This document shows, piece after piece, positions 1-6,162 of a stretch of DNA of 16,540 bases (the stretch's first letter is position 1; each line of letters starts with the position of its first letter). A program made the translations under genes and the position numbers. The notes beneath the pieces were generated by a model that was not told where the DNA came from, searched no databases, and saw only the letters and a program-made list of their open reading frames with translations. This stretch comes from Limosilactobacillus antri DSM 16041 (GTDB taxonomy: Bacteria; Bacillota; Bacilli; Lactobacillales; Lactobacillaceae): positions 619,762 to 636,301 of the forward strand of contig NZ_GG700732.1 of NCBI RefSeq assembly GCF_000160835.1, given 5' to 3'.

Positions 1-11
1 TTTTTAACATA

Positions 12-725
12 TTAGTCCCGGTCGCTCATCCCGAAGATTTGCAAGAACGAGATAAAGAGGTTGACGAAGTCCAGGTAGAGCTGGAGCGCGCCCACGATTG
101 CCAGGCCCATCACTGAATTTTCGTTACTGTAATTCAGATAGATCTGCTTCATCTTTTGCGCATCCCACGCCGTCAATACGACGAAGATGATCACGGCAAT
201 GTAAGAGAAGATGTAGGTAATTGCCGGACTCTTCAAAAAGATGTTGATGATGGAAGCGATAATCAGGGCCACCAGCGCGGCCATGGCGTGGGCACCAAAC
301 TTGCTCAGGTCCCGCTTGGTCACCGACCCGTACAAAGCCATCGTCGCGAAGACCGCCGCCGAAGAAATAAAGGCCGCCGTGATGTTGGCCGAAGTAAACG
401 CCCCCGCGATCAGGGCAAACTCAACCCCGTAGATAACCGCTACCAGCATCAGCATGATAAAGCCGCCCACCGGGTTGCGGGTGGCACTAAAACTGATCCC
501 CATCGTCAGCGCAATCGGCAGGAGCAGGATCAGCCACACCATTCCCGGATGCTGCTGGAAGTAGACCAGGACCTGCTGGGCAAAGACGTTCAGTGTCAAG
601 TAGGCACTTAACGCCGAAACTAAAACTGCCAGGGTCATGTTTCCGTACATCTTCGTCAGAAAACTATTTAACCCCGCCTGGTCGGCAACCACGCGCCGAC
701 CAGAATCATTTGGAAAATTGTCCAT
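12..725 (-). CDS. Bax inhibitor-1 (BI-1/YccA-YetJ) family membrane protein
   Basis: This 237-aa integral membrane protein has about seven hydrophobic segments (roughly residues 31-50, 62-80, 85-108, 112-132, 145-164, 168-187 and 206-232), with a short polar N-terminus. The last helices carry the family signature: an aspartate at D188 in the context LTAWDAQ and another at D219 in LYLDFVNLF. In the Bacillus homologue YetJ a pair of aspartates in these helices gates a pH-sensitive calcium leak, so a leak-channel or membrane-stress role is plausible but inferred. The ATG start has an AGGAGG ribosome site at 736-741, ten bases upstream. It follows murC by 70 bases on the same strand with no obvious terminator between, so it may be partly co-transcribed. 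Family assignment is firm; physiological role is not. Confidence 0.9.
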   Translation of the reverse strand: MDNFPNDSGRRVVADQAGLNSFLTKMYGNMTLAVLVSALSAYLTLNVFAQQVLVYFQQHPGMVWLILLLPIALTMGISFSATRNPVGGFIMLMLVAVIYGVEFALIAGAFTSANITAAFISSAAVFATMALYGSVTKRDLSKFGAHAMAALVALIIASIINIFLKSPAITYIFSYIAVIIFVVLTAWDAQKMKQIYLNYSNENSVMGLAIVGALQLYLDFVNLFISFLQIFGMSDRD

Positions 726-757
726 TAACGTAATTCCTCCTAAAAGCTTATTGAATT

Positions 758-766
758 ACCATACCA
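758..766 (-). promoter_or_regulatory. Possible extended -10 promoter for the BI-1-like gene
   Basis: Read on the minus strand, the murC to BI-1 gap contains TGGTATGGT, an extended -10 form (TGn followed by TATGGT). It lies about 32 bases before the start codon. No good -35 hexamer is visible, so this is a weak call. Confidence 0.3.
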
Positions 767-795
767 CATTCTGCCGCCATGGTGGGCAAGCACGA

Positions 796-2103
796 CTACT
801 TATTAAGCAATTCTTTGAACTTCTCTTCATACTTTTCAATGTCGCCGGCACCCATGAAAATCAGGACGGCCTGATGGTACTTCGTCAGCTTGTCAATGCT
901 ATCCATGTCGACCCCTTCGCTACCCGGAATCTTGGCTTCAAGGTCCGCACTGGAAACTGAGCCGCCCTGTTCCCGGATGGAAGAGAAGATTGGCGTCACA
1001 AAGACCTTATCCGCCTTGCTCAGGCTAGCGGCAAAGCCATCAATGTAGGCCGCCAGCCGGGAGTAAGTGTGGGGTTGGAAGACCGCCACAATTTCCTTGT
1101 CGGGGAACTTCTGCCGGGCCGCGTCAATCGTCGCCTTGATTTCGTTCGGGTGGTGGGCGTAGTCATCAATCAGCTTGTCATCCGCAATGTCGGTCTCGCT
1201 AAAGCGCCGCTTAACCCCGGAGAAGTTGGCGAGTTCCTGCCTAATCTTGTCCATATCGACCTTTTCCATGTAGGCCACGGCCAGGACCGCCAGGCTGTTC
1301 AAAATGCTGTGTTCGCCGTAAAGGTGGATGGTGAAGGTCCCCAGCTTCTGGTCGCGGAAGTAGGCGTCATAAGTCGAGCCAGCTGGGGTCCGGCGGATGT
1401 TCTCGGCCCGGAAGTCGTCGCCGGCTCCAGTCCCGTAGTAGTAGACCGGCACGTCAACGTCCAGCTTCCGCAGGTTGGCATCGTCACCCCAGGCGAAGAT
1501 GGCCTTCTTGACCTGGCGTCCATAGGTTTCAAATGACCCACGGACGTCATCAATATCCTTGAAGTAGTCCGGGTGGTCGAAATCGATGTTGGTCATGATA
1601 GCGTAGTCCGGGTGGTAGTCCAGGAAGTGGTCCCGGTATTCATCAGCCTCGAACACGAAGAAGCGGTCATCATCGTTTCCCTTGCCGACACCGTCACCAA
1701 TCAGGTAGCTGGTTGGCTCAACGGCAGCGAGGACGTGGGCCAGCAGGGCCGTGGTACTGGTCTTCCCGTGGGCCCCGGCAATTCCGATGCTGGTGTGACC
1801 AACCACTTCCTTTTCCACCGCTTCCGGATAGGTCAGCACCGGCAGGCCGATCTCTTTGGCCCGCAGCACTTCTGGATGATCTTCAGAAAAGGCGTTGCCC
1901 TTAATCACCGTCATCCCTGGCTTGAGGTTGGCCGGGTCAAACGGCAGGATCTGGATGCCCGCCTTGAGCAGGGGGCCCTGAGTGAAGGTTTCCTTTGCAA
2001 TGTCTGAACCCAGGACTTCGTTTCCCTGGTCGTGTAAAACGCGGGCGAGGGCCGCCATCCCGGTTCCCTTAATGCCGATGAAGTAGTATGTCTTCTTTTC
2101 CAT
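796..2103 (-). CDS. murC: UDP-N-acetylmuramate--L-alanine ligase MurC
   Basis: MurC adds L-alanine to UDP-MurNAc using ATP, the first amino-acid step of peptidoglycan precursor synthesis in the cytoplasm. The 435-aa product shows the whole Mur ligase plan: an N-terminal UDP-sugar-binding Rossmann segment (GIKGTGM at 10-16), the ATP-binding loop GAHGKTSTT (110-118), [11 protein letters not shown] (151-161), [11 protein letters not shown] (171-181), GEHSILN (263-269), DDYAHHP (313-319) and FQPHTYSR (342-349). The reading frame stays open for 31 codons upstream, but that stretch overlaps the end of ytpR, is polar and unlike MurC. The chosen ATG at 2103 has a GGAAAGG ribosome site and begins directly with [13 protein letters not shown], as MurC proteins do. 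It lies 25 bases after ytpR, probably in one operon with it. Confidence 0.96.
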   Translation of the reverse strand: MEKKTYYFIGIKGTGMAALARVLHDQGNEVLGSDIAKETFTQGPLLKAGIQILPFDPANLKPGMTVIKGNAFSEDHPEVLRAKEIGLPVLTYPEAVEKEVVGHTSIGIAGAHGKTSTTALLAHVLAAVEPTSYLIGDGVGKGNDDDRFFVFEADEYRDHFLDYHPDYAIMTNIDFDHPDYFKDIDDVRGSFETYGRQVKKAIFAWGDDANLRKLDVDVPVYYYGTGAGDDFRAENIRRTPAGSTYDAYFRDQKLGTFTIHLYGEHSILNSLAVLAVAYMEKVDMDKIRQELANFSGVKRRFSETDIADDKLIDDYAHHPNEIKATIDAARQKFPDKEIVAVFQPHTYSRLAAYIDGFAASLSKADKVFVTPIFSSIREQGGSVSSADLEAKIPGSEGVDMDSIDKLTKYHQAVLIFMGAGDIEKYEEKFKELLNK

Positions 2104-2128
2104 TCTCTTTTCCTTTCCGTAGTCCTGC

Positions 2129-2776
2129 TTATTTTGCTGGGAAGAAGGTATCGGCCTTGGCAAAGTCGACTGCCTCGCCGACTTCCTGCCAGTCATCAGG
2201 GATAATCCAGAGGCCCTTCTTGTCTGGCGCGTTCTTCATCCGCAATTCACGGAAGCCGCAGAGCATCCCGTCGCTTTCAACGCCCATCAAGGCCCCCGGC
2301 CAGATAAGCTTGCCGTCCGGCATCATGGCACCAGGACGTGCCACCACGACCTTAATCCCCGTGGCGACATTGGGCGAGCCGCAGACGATTTGAACCGTCT
2401 GGTCAGCACCGATCCGGGTCTGGGTGACCTTGAGGTGGTCAGACTTCGGGTGGTCTTCCATCTTCTCAACGTAGCCAACCACGAACTTTGGCGTGTGGTC
2501 AGCCGTTAATTGCTGGTCAAACCCGGCGGCGGCCAGCTTTTGGTTAAGCTTGGCAACCTGGTCATCGCTCAAGAAGACCTGGCCGTTAACCCCCGTCAGC
2601 TCCGGTAATAGCTTGCTGGCGTCCATAAAATTATAGCCGAGGAGCTGGTTTCCCTTGGTACTCATAATCTGCACAACCCCATCCTTAACCGTGGCTGCCT
2701 GGTCACCATTGCCGGGTGCCGTGATCGTTACTAAGATGTCGCCCATCTCTGCTGGATTATAGCTTGCAATTAACAT
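2129..2776 (-). CDS. ytpR: YtpR family tRNA-binding domain protein
   Basis: This 215-aa protein has an N-terminal region of about 95 residues of the kind found in YtpR proteins (DUF4479-like) and a C-terminal EMAP/tRNA-binding OB fold from about residue 98 to 205. The OB fold is recognisable from [18 protein letters not shown] (98-115), QIVCGSPNV (129-137) and [14 protein letters not shown] (165-178), as in the tRNA-binding module of PheT and MetG. It lacks any synthetase catalytic domain, so it is a free-standing RNA-binding protein whose exact role is unknown. The ATG start has a GGAG-containing ribosome site about 13 bases upstream. In Bacillus, ytpP, ytpQ and ytpR are neighbours close to murC; here murC follows directly and nothing resembling ytpQ is seen. 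Confidence 0.9.
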   Translation of the reverse strand: MLIASYNPAEMGDILVTITAPGNGDQAATVKDGVVQIMSTKGNQLLGYNFMDASKLLPELTGVNGQVFLSDDQVAKLNQKLAAAGFDQQLTADHTPKFVVGYVEKMEDHPKSDHLKVTQTRIGADQTVQIVCGSPNVATGIKVVVARPGAMMPDGKLIWPGALMGVESDGMLCGFRELRMKNAPDKKGLWIIPDDWQEVGEAVDFAKADTFFPAK

Positions 2777-2809
2777 TCTTTGTTCCTGTCTCCTTTGTTT
2801 TAAACCGCT

Positions 2810-2839
2810 AAATTAGAAAAGGGCGCCGGCCAGAACCAA
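2810..2839 (-). promoter_or_regulatory. Possible promoter for ytpR-murC
   Basis: On the minus strand TTGGTT (2839-2834) and TAATTT (2815-2810) are separated by 18 bases, about 34 bases before the ytpR start. It sits downstream of the tandem terminators that follow ytpP, which is where an independent ytpR-murC promoter would be expected. Both hexamers are imperfect. Confidence 0.4.
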
Positions 2840-2939
2840 GTCGCCTGGTTCGCGGGTCCCCTTCGCCACGCAGTAAACTGTTTGGTCAGCCAATGCTGGG
2901 GCTGCCAGCCAATTCCTGCACCATTAACTGATTGACTTT

Positions 2940-2977
2940 AAAAAGCGTAAGGAGGCTGAGTGGCCCCGGCCTCCTTA
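2940..2977 (-). terminator. Rho-independent terminator (second of two) downstream of ytpP
   Basis: A perfect 9-bp stem, TAAGGAGGC at 2948-2956 paired with GCCTCCTTA at 2969-2977, encloses a 12-base loop that can add a GGCC core. Read on the minus strand it is followed by CGC and then a run of five T (2944-2940). This is the classic form of an intrinsic terminator for transcription arriving from ytpP. Confidence 0.75.
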
Positions 2978-2983
2978 ATATCT

Positions 2984-3014
2984 AAAAAAGCGGGCCATTT
3001 TGACTTGCTTTTTT
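2984..3014 (-). terminator. Rho-independent terminator directly after ytpP
   Basis: AAAAAAGC at 2984-2991 pairs with GCTTTTTT at 3007-3014 around a 15-base loop. On the minus strand it begins four bases after the ytpP stop codon and ends in a T run. The stem is A/T-rich and moderate on its own; the stronger hairpin follows about 7 bases further on. Confidence 0.6.
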
Positions 3015-3017
3015 ATT

Positions 3018-3338
3018 TTACTTCAAATTCCGTAAAAAATCTTCCACTTGTTCCTTAGTTTTCCGATCTTTGTTTACTAAACGGCCGATTTCCTTGCCAT
3101 GATCGTAGACGATAAAGCTGGGAATCCCAAAAACATTTAATTCTGCCGCCAGGTCAATGTTTTCATCCCGGTCGACGGTGTAGAAGGTGTAATCAGCGAA
3201 GTCCCCTTCGATTTCCGGCATGGCCGGCTTAATAAACCGGCAGTCCGGGCACCAGCCAGCGGTAAAGAACAGGACCACTTTCCCCTGGCCGATTTTCTCC
3301 ACTAATTGGTCATCCTTAATTACAGGTAGCTTTTCCAT
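3018..3338 (-). CDS. ytpP: Thioredoxin-like protein YtpP
   Basis: This 106-aa single-domain thioredoxin-fold protein is probably a cytoplasmic thiol-disulfide or thiol-repair factor. The active site is WCPDC (29-33), which differs from the WCGPC of classical thioredoxin, and the conserved cis-proline lies in GIPS (71-74). There is no signal peptide or membrane segment. The frame is open for 22 more codons upstream, but the ATG at 3338 is preceded by AAGGAGGG (3347-3354) at correct spacing and gives the normal length for the family, so the longer form is rejected. It is followed by tandem terminators. The start region is back to back with the plus-strand gene at 3479. Confidence 0.9.
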   Translation of the reverse strand: MEKLPVIKDDQLVEKIGQGKVVLFFTAGWCPDCRFIKPAMPEIEGDFADYTFYTVDRDENIDLAAELNVFGIPSFIVYDHGKEIGRLVNKDRKTKEQVEDFLRNLK

Positions 3339-3365
3339 CAAAGCATCCCTCCTTAATATTAGTAC

Positions 3366-3398
3366 AACGTCACTATACCATAAGCCCGGCTGAATTAC
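3366..3398 (-). promoter_or_regulatory. Possible promoter for ytpP
   Basis: On the minus strand TTGCGA and TATGGT stand 16 bases apart, just upstream of the ytpP ribosome site; TATAGT a few bases further on is an alternative -10. The -35 is weak, so the position is approximate. Confidence 0.35.
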
Positions 3399-3432
3399 TC
3401 GCAAATAGCACCTGCTTGGCTTTTTGGCGCCG

Positions 3433-3462
3433 TTAATGTTAAAATTGGGTAATCATTATAGT
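3433..3462 (+). promoter_or_regulatory. Promoter for the small membrane protein gene at 3479
   Basis: TTAATG (3433-3438) and TATAGT (3457-3462) are 18 bases apart, followed by an AAAGGAA ribosome site at 3464-3470. The -10 is good and the -35 poor. The ribosome site begins one base after the -10, so a transcript from this -10 would have a very short leader. Confidence 0.45.
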
Positions 3463-3478
3463 TAAAGGAAGCGTTGCA

Positions 3479-3814
3479 ATGAACGATTCAAATAACACAC
3501 TTAATCCATGGCTGGTTCCAGTAACCCTTGGTGCTTCCGGTATTGCAGGCTTCTTAGCCGGCAAGCTGTTTGGCAAGCGGCCCTACCCGGCGAACCGGGC
3601 CCTCAAGCAAATCCGTCACGACTTTGCTAGTGAGGGAACCATTACGGGCAGCTGGATTGACCACCAGCAGGCTCCCTTTCAGCGGTTTGCCGTCAAGACC
3701 AGCGCTTACCGGGGCGGCCTGACGCGGTTAGAGGACGGCGAACCGGTTAATTACGAATTCAAGGTCGACGCCTTCACCGGCAGTCTGCTGGAATTGAAGC
3801 GGCTGGAAAATTAG
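3479..3814 (+). CDS. Small membrane-anchored protein with PepSY-like C-terminus
   Basis: I do not recognise a named gene. The 111-aa product has one hydrophobic segment at about residues 10-30, rich in glycine (TLGASGIAGFLAGKLFG), followed by KR, so it resembles an uncleaved membrane anchor rather than a typical signal peptide. The remaining 80 residues have the shape of a PepSY-type domain: a helix (NRALKQIRHDF, 39-49), strands, and an ending YEFKVDAFTGSLLELKRLE that matches the PepSY pattern of a strand, D-x-x-T-G, then another strand. PepSY domains are often linked to protease inhibition or extracytoplasmic sensing, but no function can be assigned here. The ATG has an AAAGGAA ribosome site eight bases upstream. 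It is monocistronic and ends before a strong terminator. Confidence 0.8.
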   Translation: MNDSNNTLNPWLVPVTLGASGIAGFLAGKLFGKRPYPANRALKQIRHDFASEGTITGSWIDHQQAPFQRFAVKTSAYRGGLTRLEDGEPVNYEFKVDAFTGSLLELKRLEN

Positions 3815-3870
3815 TTTATAAACGTAGCGAGCGGGAATTAACTCCGCCACTTAACCAAGTCATAACTTCA

Positions 3871-3889
3871 GCGCAGTAACTGACTGCGC
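3871..3889 (+). other. Perfect hairpin in the 3' untranslated region
   Basis: GCGCAGT (3871-3877) and ACTGCGC (3883-3889) form a perfect 7-bp stem around the five-base loop AACTG. It lies 56 bases after the stop codon of the small membrane protein and eight bases before the terminator stem. It is not followed by T residues, so it is not itself a terminator. Function unknown. Confidence 0.6.
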
Positions 3890-3897
3890 GACGAAAG

Positions 3898-3942
3898 AAA
3901 ACCTCCCCCAATCAGCTTTTCAGCCGGTTGGAGGAGGTTTTT
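3898..3942 (+). terminator. Bidirectional terminator between the small membrane protein gene and the HxlR gene
   Basis: A 20-base arm at 3898-3917 pairs with 3922-3941 with two mismatches and one G-T pair. The outer stem is AAAACCTCC with GGAGGTTTT and the loop is four bases. T runs lie on both sides (TTTTT at 3938-3942 on plus; TTTT on minus), so it should stop both the plus gene ending at 3814 and the minus gene ending at 3950. Confidence 0.85.
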
Positions 3943-3949
3943 CCCGTGG

Positions 3950-4285
3950 TCAGTTTACTAACGCATTGTACTGACGGCCCCACTCTTCCATTGCCATAAT
4001 CACCGGAGACAAACTTTTGCCCAAAGTCGTTAGTCGATAGTCAGTTTTCGGCGGTACAGCCGGATAGACCCTTTTCAAAATAATGTTGTCTCTTTCCAGT
4101 TCGCTAAGTTGGAGCGCCAGCATCCGTCGCGAGCAGTGCGGCATCAGTTTTTGCAACTCACTAAACCGGCATACCTGATTTTTAATTAGGTGATATAGAA
4201 TAACGCTCTTCCACTTCCCCGAAATAATTTGAAGCGTACTTTCAACCGGGCAACCACGCGCACAGTTGTAAATATGTCTTGGCAA
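3950..4285 (-). CDS. HxlR-family winged-helix regulator, cysteine-rich
   Basis: This 111-aa protein is a MarR/HxlR-type DNA-binding regulator. The family hallmarks are present: CPVESTLQIISGKWKSVIL (12-30), the helix-turn-helix with FSELQKLMPHCSRRMLALQLSELE (41-64) and the wing ending in YRLTTLGKSL (83-92). HxlR members such as YodB, CatR and HypR sense quinones, diamide or aldehydes through an N-terminal cysteine. Here cysteines lie at 8, 12, 39 and 51, and the usual YNCPVE appears expanded to YNC-ARG-CPVE. The start chosen is TTG at 4285, because AGGAGG (4292-4299) lies nine bases before it; an ATG at 4321 would put that ribosome site inside the gene. It is divergent from the oxidoreductase at 4430, its likely target. 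Confidence 0.88.
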   Translation of the reverse strand: MPRHIYNCARGCPVESTLQIISGKWKSVILYHLIKNQVCRFSELQKLMPHCSRRMLALQLSELERDNIILKRVYPAVPPKTDYRLTTLGKSLSPVIMAMEEWGRQYNALVN

Positions 4286-4306
4286 GCCAATCCCCCTCCT
4301 TAGTTG

Positions 4307-4323
4307 TAATGATATAATCATTA
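4307..4323. promoter_or_regulatory. 17-bp palindrome overlapping the HxlR promoter/leader
   Basis: TAATGAT (4307-4313) and ATCATTA (4317-4323) form a perfect inverted repeat with a 3-base centre. On the minus strand it lies directly upstream of the HxlR ribosome site, and TAATGA within it is 16 bases after TTTCAC, a possible -35. This is the position of an autoregulatory operator. The palindrome is seen; binding by HxlR is inferred. Confidence 0.5.
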
Positions 4324-4377
4324 GTTTTCTTCAGCCATAGTGAAATATTTGTTACTTAGGAATTTTATTTTCTCCTC

Positions 4378-4405
4378 TTGTTTCCATTCCACGCCCCATT
4401 ACTAT
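4378..4405 (+). promoter_or_regulatory. Promoter of the MDR oxidoreductase gene
   Basis: TTGTTT (4378-4383) and TACTAT (4400-4405) are 16 bases apart, about 25 bases before the start codon. The -10 lies inside the palindrome at 4399-4411, so a bound repressor would block it directly. Confidence 0.5.
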
Positions 4406-4411
4406 AAGTAA
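4399..4411. promoter_or_regulatory. Candidate HxlR operator TTACT-ATA-AGTAA
   Basis: TTACT (4399-4403) and AGTAA (4407-4411) form a perfect inverted repeat with a 3-base centre covering the -10 of the oxidoreductase promoter. It resembles the TACT/AGTA inverted repeats known for HxlR-family repressors such as YodB and CatR in Bacillus. A further ACTTA follows between the ribosome site and the start codon (4423-4427). Confidence 0.5.
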
Positions 4412-4429
4412 GTAAAGGAGTGACTTACA

Positions 4430-5449
4430 ATGAAAGCAATCGGATTTACTGAACACCTGCCAATTAATAATCCCCGCAGCCTGTTTGAATTTCAAACGCC
4501 ACTGCCGGAGCCGCGCCCCCATGACCTCCTGGTTAAGGTAACGGCGGTCGCGGTCAACCCGGTCGACACCTACGTTCGCAAGGGCGGCCGGGGAAAATTA
4601 AAGTCGCCGAAAATTATTGGCTATGATGCCTGCGGGACCGTCACAAAGGTTGGCACCGCGGTTAGCCTGTTTCATCCCGGTGACCGGGTCTTTTACGCGG
4701 GGTCAATCTTGCGGCCGGGCAGCAATAGTGAATATCAGCTGGTCGATGAGCGGATCGTCGGCCACGCGCCGCATACCCTCTCTGACGCCCAGGCTGCAGC
4801 AATGCCCCTGACCTCGTTAACTGCCTACGAAGCGCTATTTGAACAGTTGGGGATCGACCGCAGGCCCCAAAAGAACGCTGGAAAGACGATTTTAATTATC
4901 AACGGGGCGGGCGGAGTCGGCTCCGTGGCCACCCAGCTGGCTCGTTTAGCCGGTTTGACCGTGATTGCCACCGCTTCACGCCCCGCCGGAGTCAAATGGA
5001 CCAAAGAGCACGGTGCCCATTTCGTGGTCAACCACCACCAGGACCTGGTCAAGCAGGTTCACGCCCGCGGCTACCAATACGTCGACTACGTTCTCGGACT
5101 AAGCAGCATTGACGATCACTGGCAAGAGATGTGCCAGCTAATTAAGCCCAACGGCGCAATCAGCTCAATTACCGAAAACCGGCGCCCCATCAACCTCCGC
5201 CTGCTGACTAAGAAACGGGCGCACTTCGCCTGGGAATGGATGTATACCAAATCCTATTACTCAACCCCCGACATGGTAACGCAACACCAAATTTTAGACC
5301 GGGTCGCGCAGCTGCTTGACGAACGAGTCCTCACCTGTACCTTAAGCAAGGAACTAATTCCCCTTAACGCCGCGAACCTTCGGAAAGCACACCAATTAGT
5401 CGAAGGCGGCCATATGATTGGCAAGGTCGCGATTGCAGGTTGGGAATAG
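4430..5449 (+). CDS. MDR-family NAD(P)H-dependent quinone/alcohol oxidoreductase
   Basis: This 339-aa cytoplasmic enzyme belongs to the medium-chain dehydrogenase/reductase superfamily, in the zinc-independent quinone-reductase-like branch. The N-terminal GroES-like domain shows AVNPVDTYVRKG (41-52), GYDACGTV (64-71) and HPGDRVFYAG (82-91). The Rossmann domain carries the cofactor motif GAGGVGS (159-165). The cluster of four structural-zinc cysteines found in true alcohol dehydrogenases is absent. The likely reaction is NADPH-dependent reduction of quinones or alpha,beta-unsaturated carbonyls, but the substrate cannot be read from sequence. The ATG has a clear AAAGGAG ribosome site (4414-4420). 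Its divergent HxlR neighbour suggests induction by electrophiles. It ends just before a strong terminator. Confidence 0.88.
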   Translation: MKAIGFTEHLPINNPRSLFEFQTPLPEPRPHDLLVKVTAVAVNPVDTYVRKGGRGKLKSPKIIGYDACGTVTKVGTAVSLFHPGDRVFYAGSILRPGSNSEYQLVDERIVGHAPHTLSDAQAAAMPLTSLTAYEALFEQLGIDRRPQKNAGKTILIINGAGGVGSVATQLARLAGLTVIATASRPAGVKWTKEHGAHFVVNHHQDLVKQVHARGYQYVDYVLGLSSIDDHWQEMCQLIKPNGAISSITENRRPINLRLLTKKRAHFAWEWMYTKSYYSTPDMVTQHQILDRVAQLLDERVLTCTLSKELIPLNAANLRKAHQLVEGGHMIGKVAIAGWE

Positions 5450-5455
5450 TTTACA

Positions 5456-5514
5456 AATAATAAGGCGGATAACGGCGGTCCCATCGTAGAAATACCGTTA
5501 TCCGCTTTATTATT
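5456..5514. terminator. Bidirectional terminator between the oxidoreductase gene and trmB
   Basis: Arms at 5456-5475 and 5495-5514 pair over 20 bases with a single G-T wobble (core GCGGATAACGG with CCGTTATCCGC), around a 19-base loop. The 3' arm ends TTTATTATT on plus and the other arm reads TTATTATT on minus, so it can serve both convergent genes. The right arm contains the trmB stop codon. Confidence 0.8.
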
Positions 5515-6160
5515 CAGCCTCCTTAAAGTGGGCCGTCAGCTTGTAAATCGGCTGCCCCTTGGCCGCAAATTTCTGTTCGTACTCGGTTTCAACGTTATGC
5601 TCGTTTTCATCGCTGTTGTGGAGGTCGAGCCATACCCCGTCGAAGACCATCCCGTAGTTGTTCATACTTTGCAGGGAGAACTCAAAGAAGCCCATGTTAT
5701 CGGTCTTGAGTTCGATCGTACCTTCTTCTTTGAGGACTTGATGGTAGCCGGCTAAGAAGGTATGGTAGGTCAGCCGCCGCTTGGCATGGCGGGTCTTCGG
5801 CCAGGGGTCCGAGAAGTTGAGGTAGAGGCGGTCTAATTCGTGGTCCTCGAAGTAGTTGGTGATGTCAGAACCATCCCCACAGATCAGTTGGAGGTTAGGC
5901 AGTTCTTCTGCCAGGGCCTTCTTCAGGGCAATTGCCGCTACCGTTCGCTGGATTTCCAGGCCGATGAAGTTGATTTCCGGGTGGGCCTTTGCCATGCCAA
6001 TGATGAACTGCCCCTTCCCCATGCCGACTTCGACGTGGAGCGGCTGAGCTTGGGCGAAACGGTCTTGCCAGTGGCCCTTAACCTCCTCAGCACTAGTTAC
6101 GATCATCTCCGGGTGGTCCGCAATCAGCGGATCCGCCCACTTTTTATGTTTCACACGCAT
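5510..6160 (-). CDS. trmB: tRNA (guanine-N7-)-methyltransferase TrmB
   Basis: TrmB methylates N7 of G46 in the variable loop of tRNA using S-adenosylmethionine. The 216-aa length is typical. Visible motifs are the SAM-binding loop [10 protein letters not shown] (43-52), GLEIQ (67-71), the acidic GDGSDI (95-100), the signature LNFSDPWPK (114-122) with RHAKRRL (124-130), LKTDN (151-155) and TEYEQKF..KG (192-202). The ATG start lies two bases after the ecsB stop codon, and its ribosome site GAGG sits inside the last ecsB codons, so translation is probably coupled to the transporter genes upstream. There is no sign of truncation. Confidence 0.96.
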   Translation of the reverse strand: MRVKHKKWADPLIADHPEMIVTSAEEVKGHWQDRFAQAQPLHVEVGMGKGQFIIGMAKAHPEINFIGLEIQRTVAAIALKKALAEELPNLQLICGDGSDITNYFEDHELDRLYLNFSDPWPKTRHAKRRLTYHTFLAGYHQVLKEEGTIELKTDNMGFFEFSLQSMNNYGMVFDGVWLDLHNSDENEHNVETEYEQKFAAKGQPIYKLTAHFKEAE

Positions 6161-6162
6161 AA

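Noticed and set aside
2104..2196. In-frame N-terminal extension of murC (31 codons)
   Set aside because: It overlaps the end of ytpR, has no ribosome site, and is unlike MurC; the ATG at 2103 gives the normal N-terminus with a good ribosome site.
2831..2856. GAACCA...TGGTTC stem upstream of ytpR as a riboswitch or T-box
   Set aside because: Only six pairs, no T-box consensus or known riboswitch core nearby, and it overlaps the putative promoter.
3339..3404. Longer thioredoxin start at 3404
   Set aside because: AAGGAGGG at 3347-3354 and a likely promoter lie within the extension; the ATG at 3338 gives a standard-length protein.
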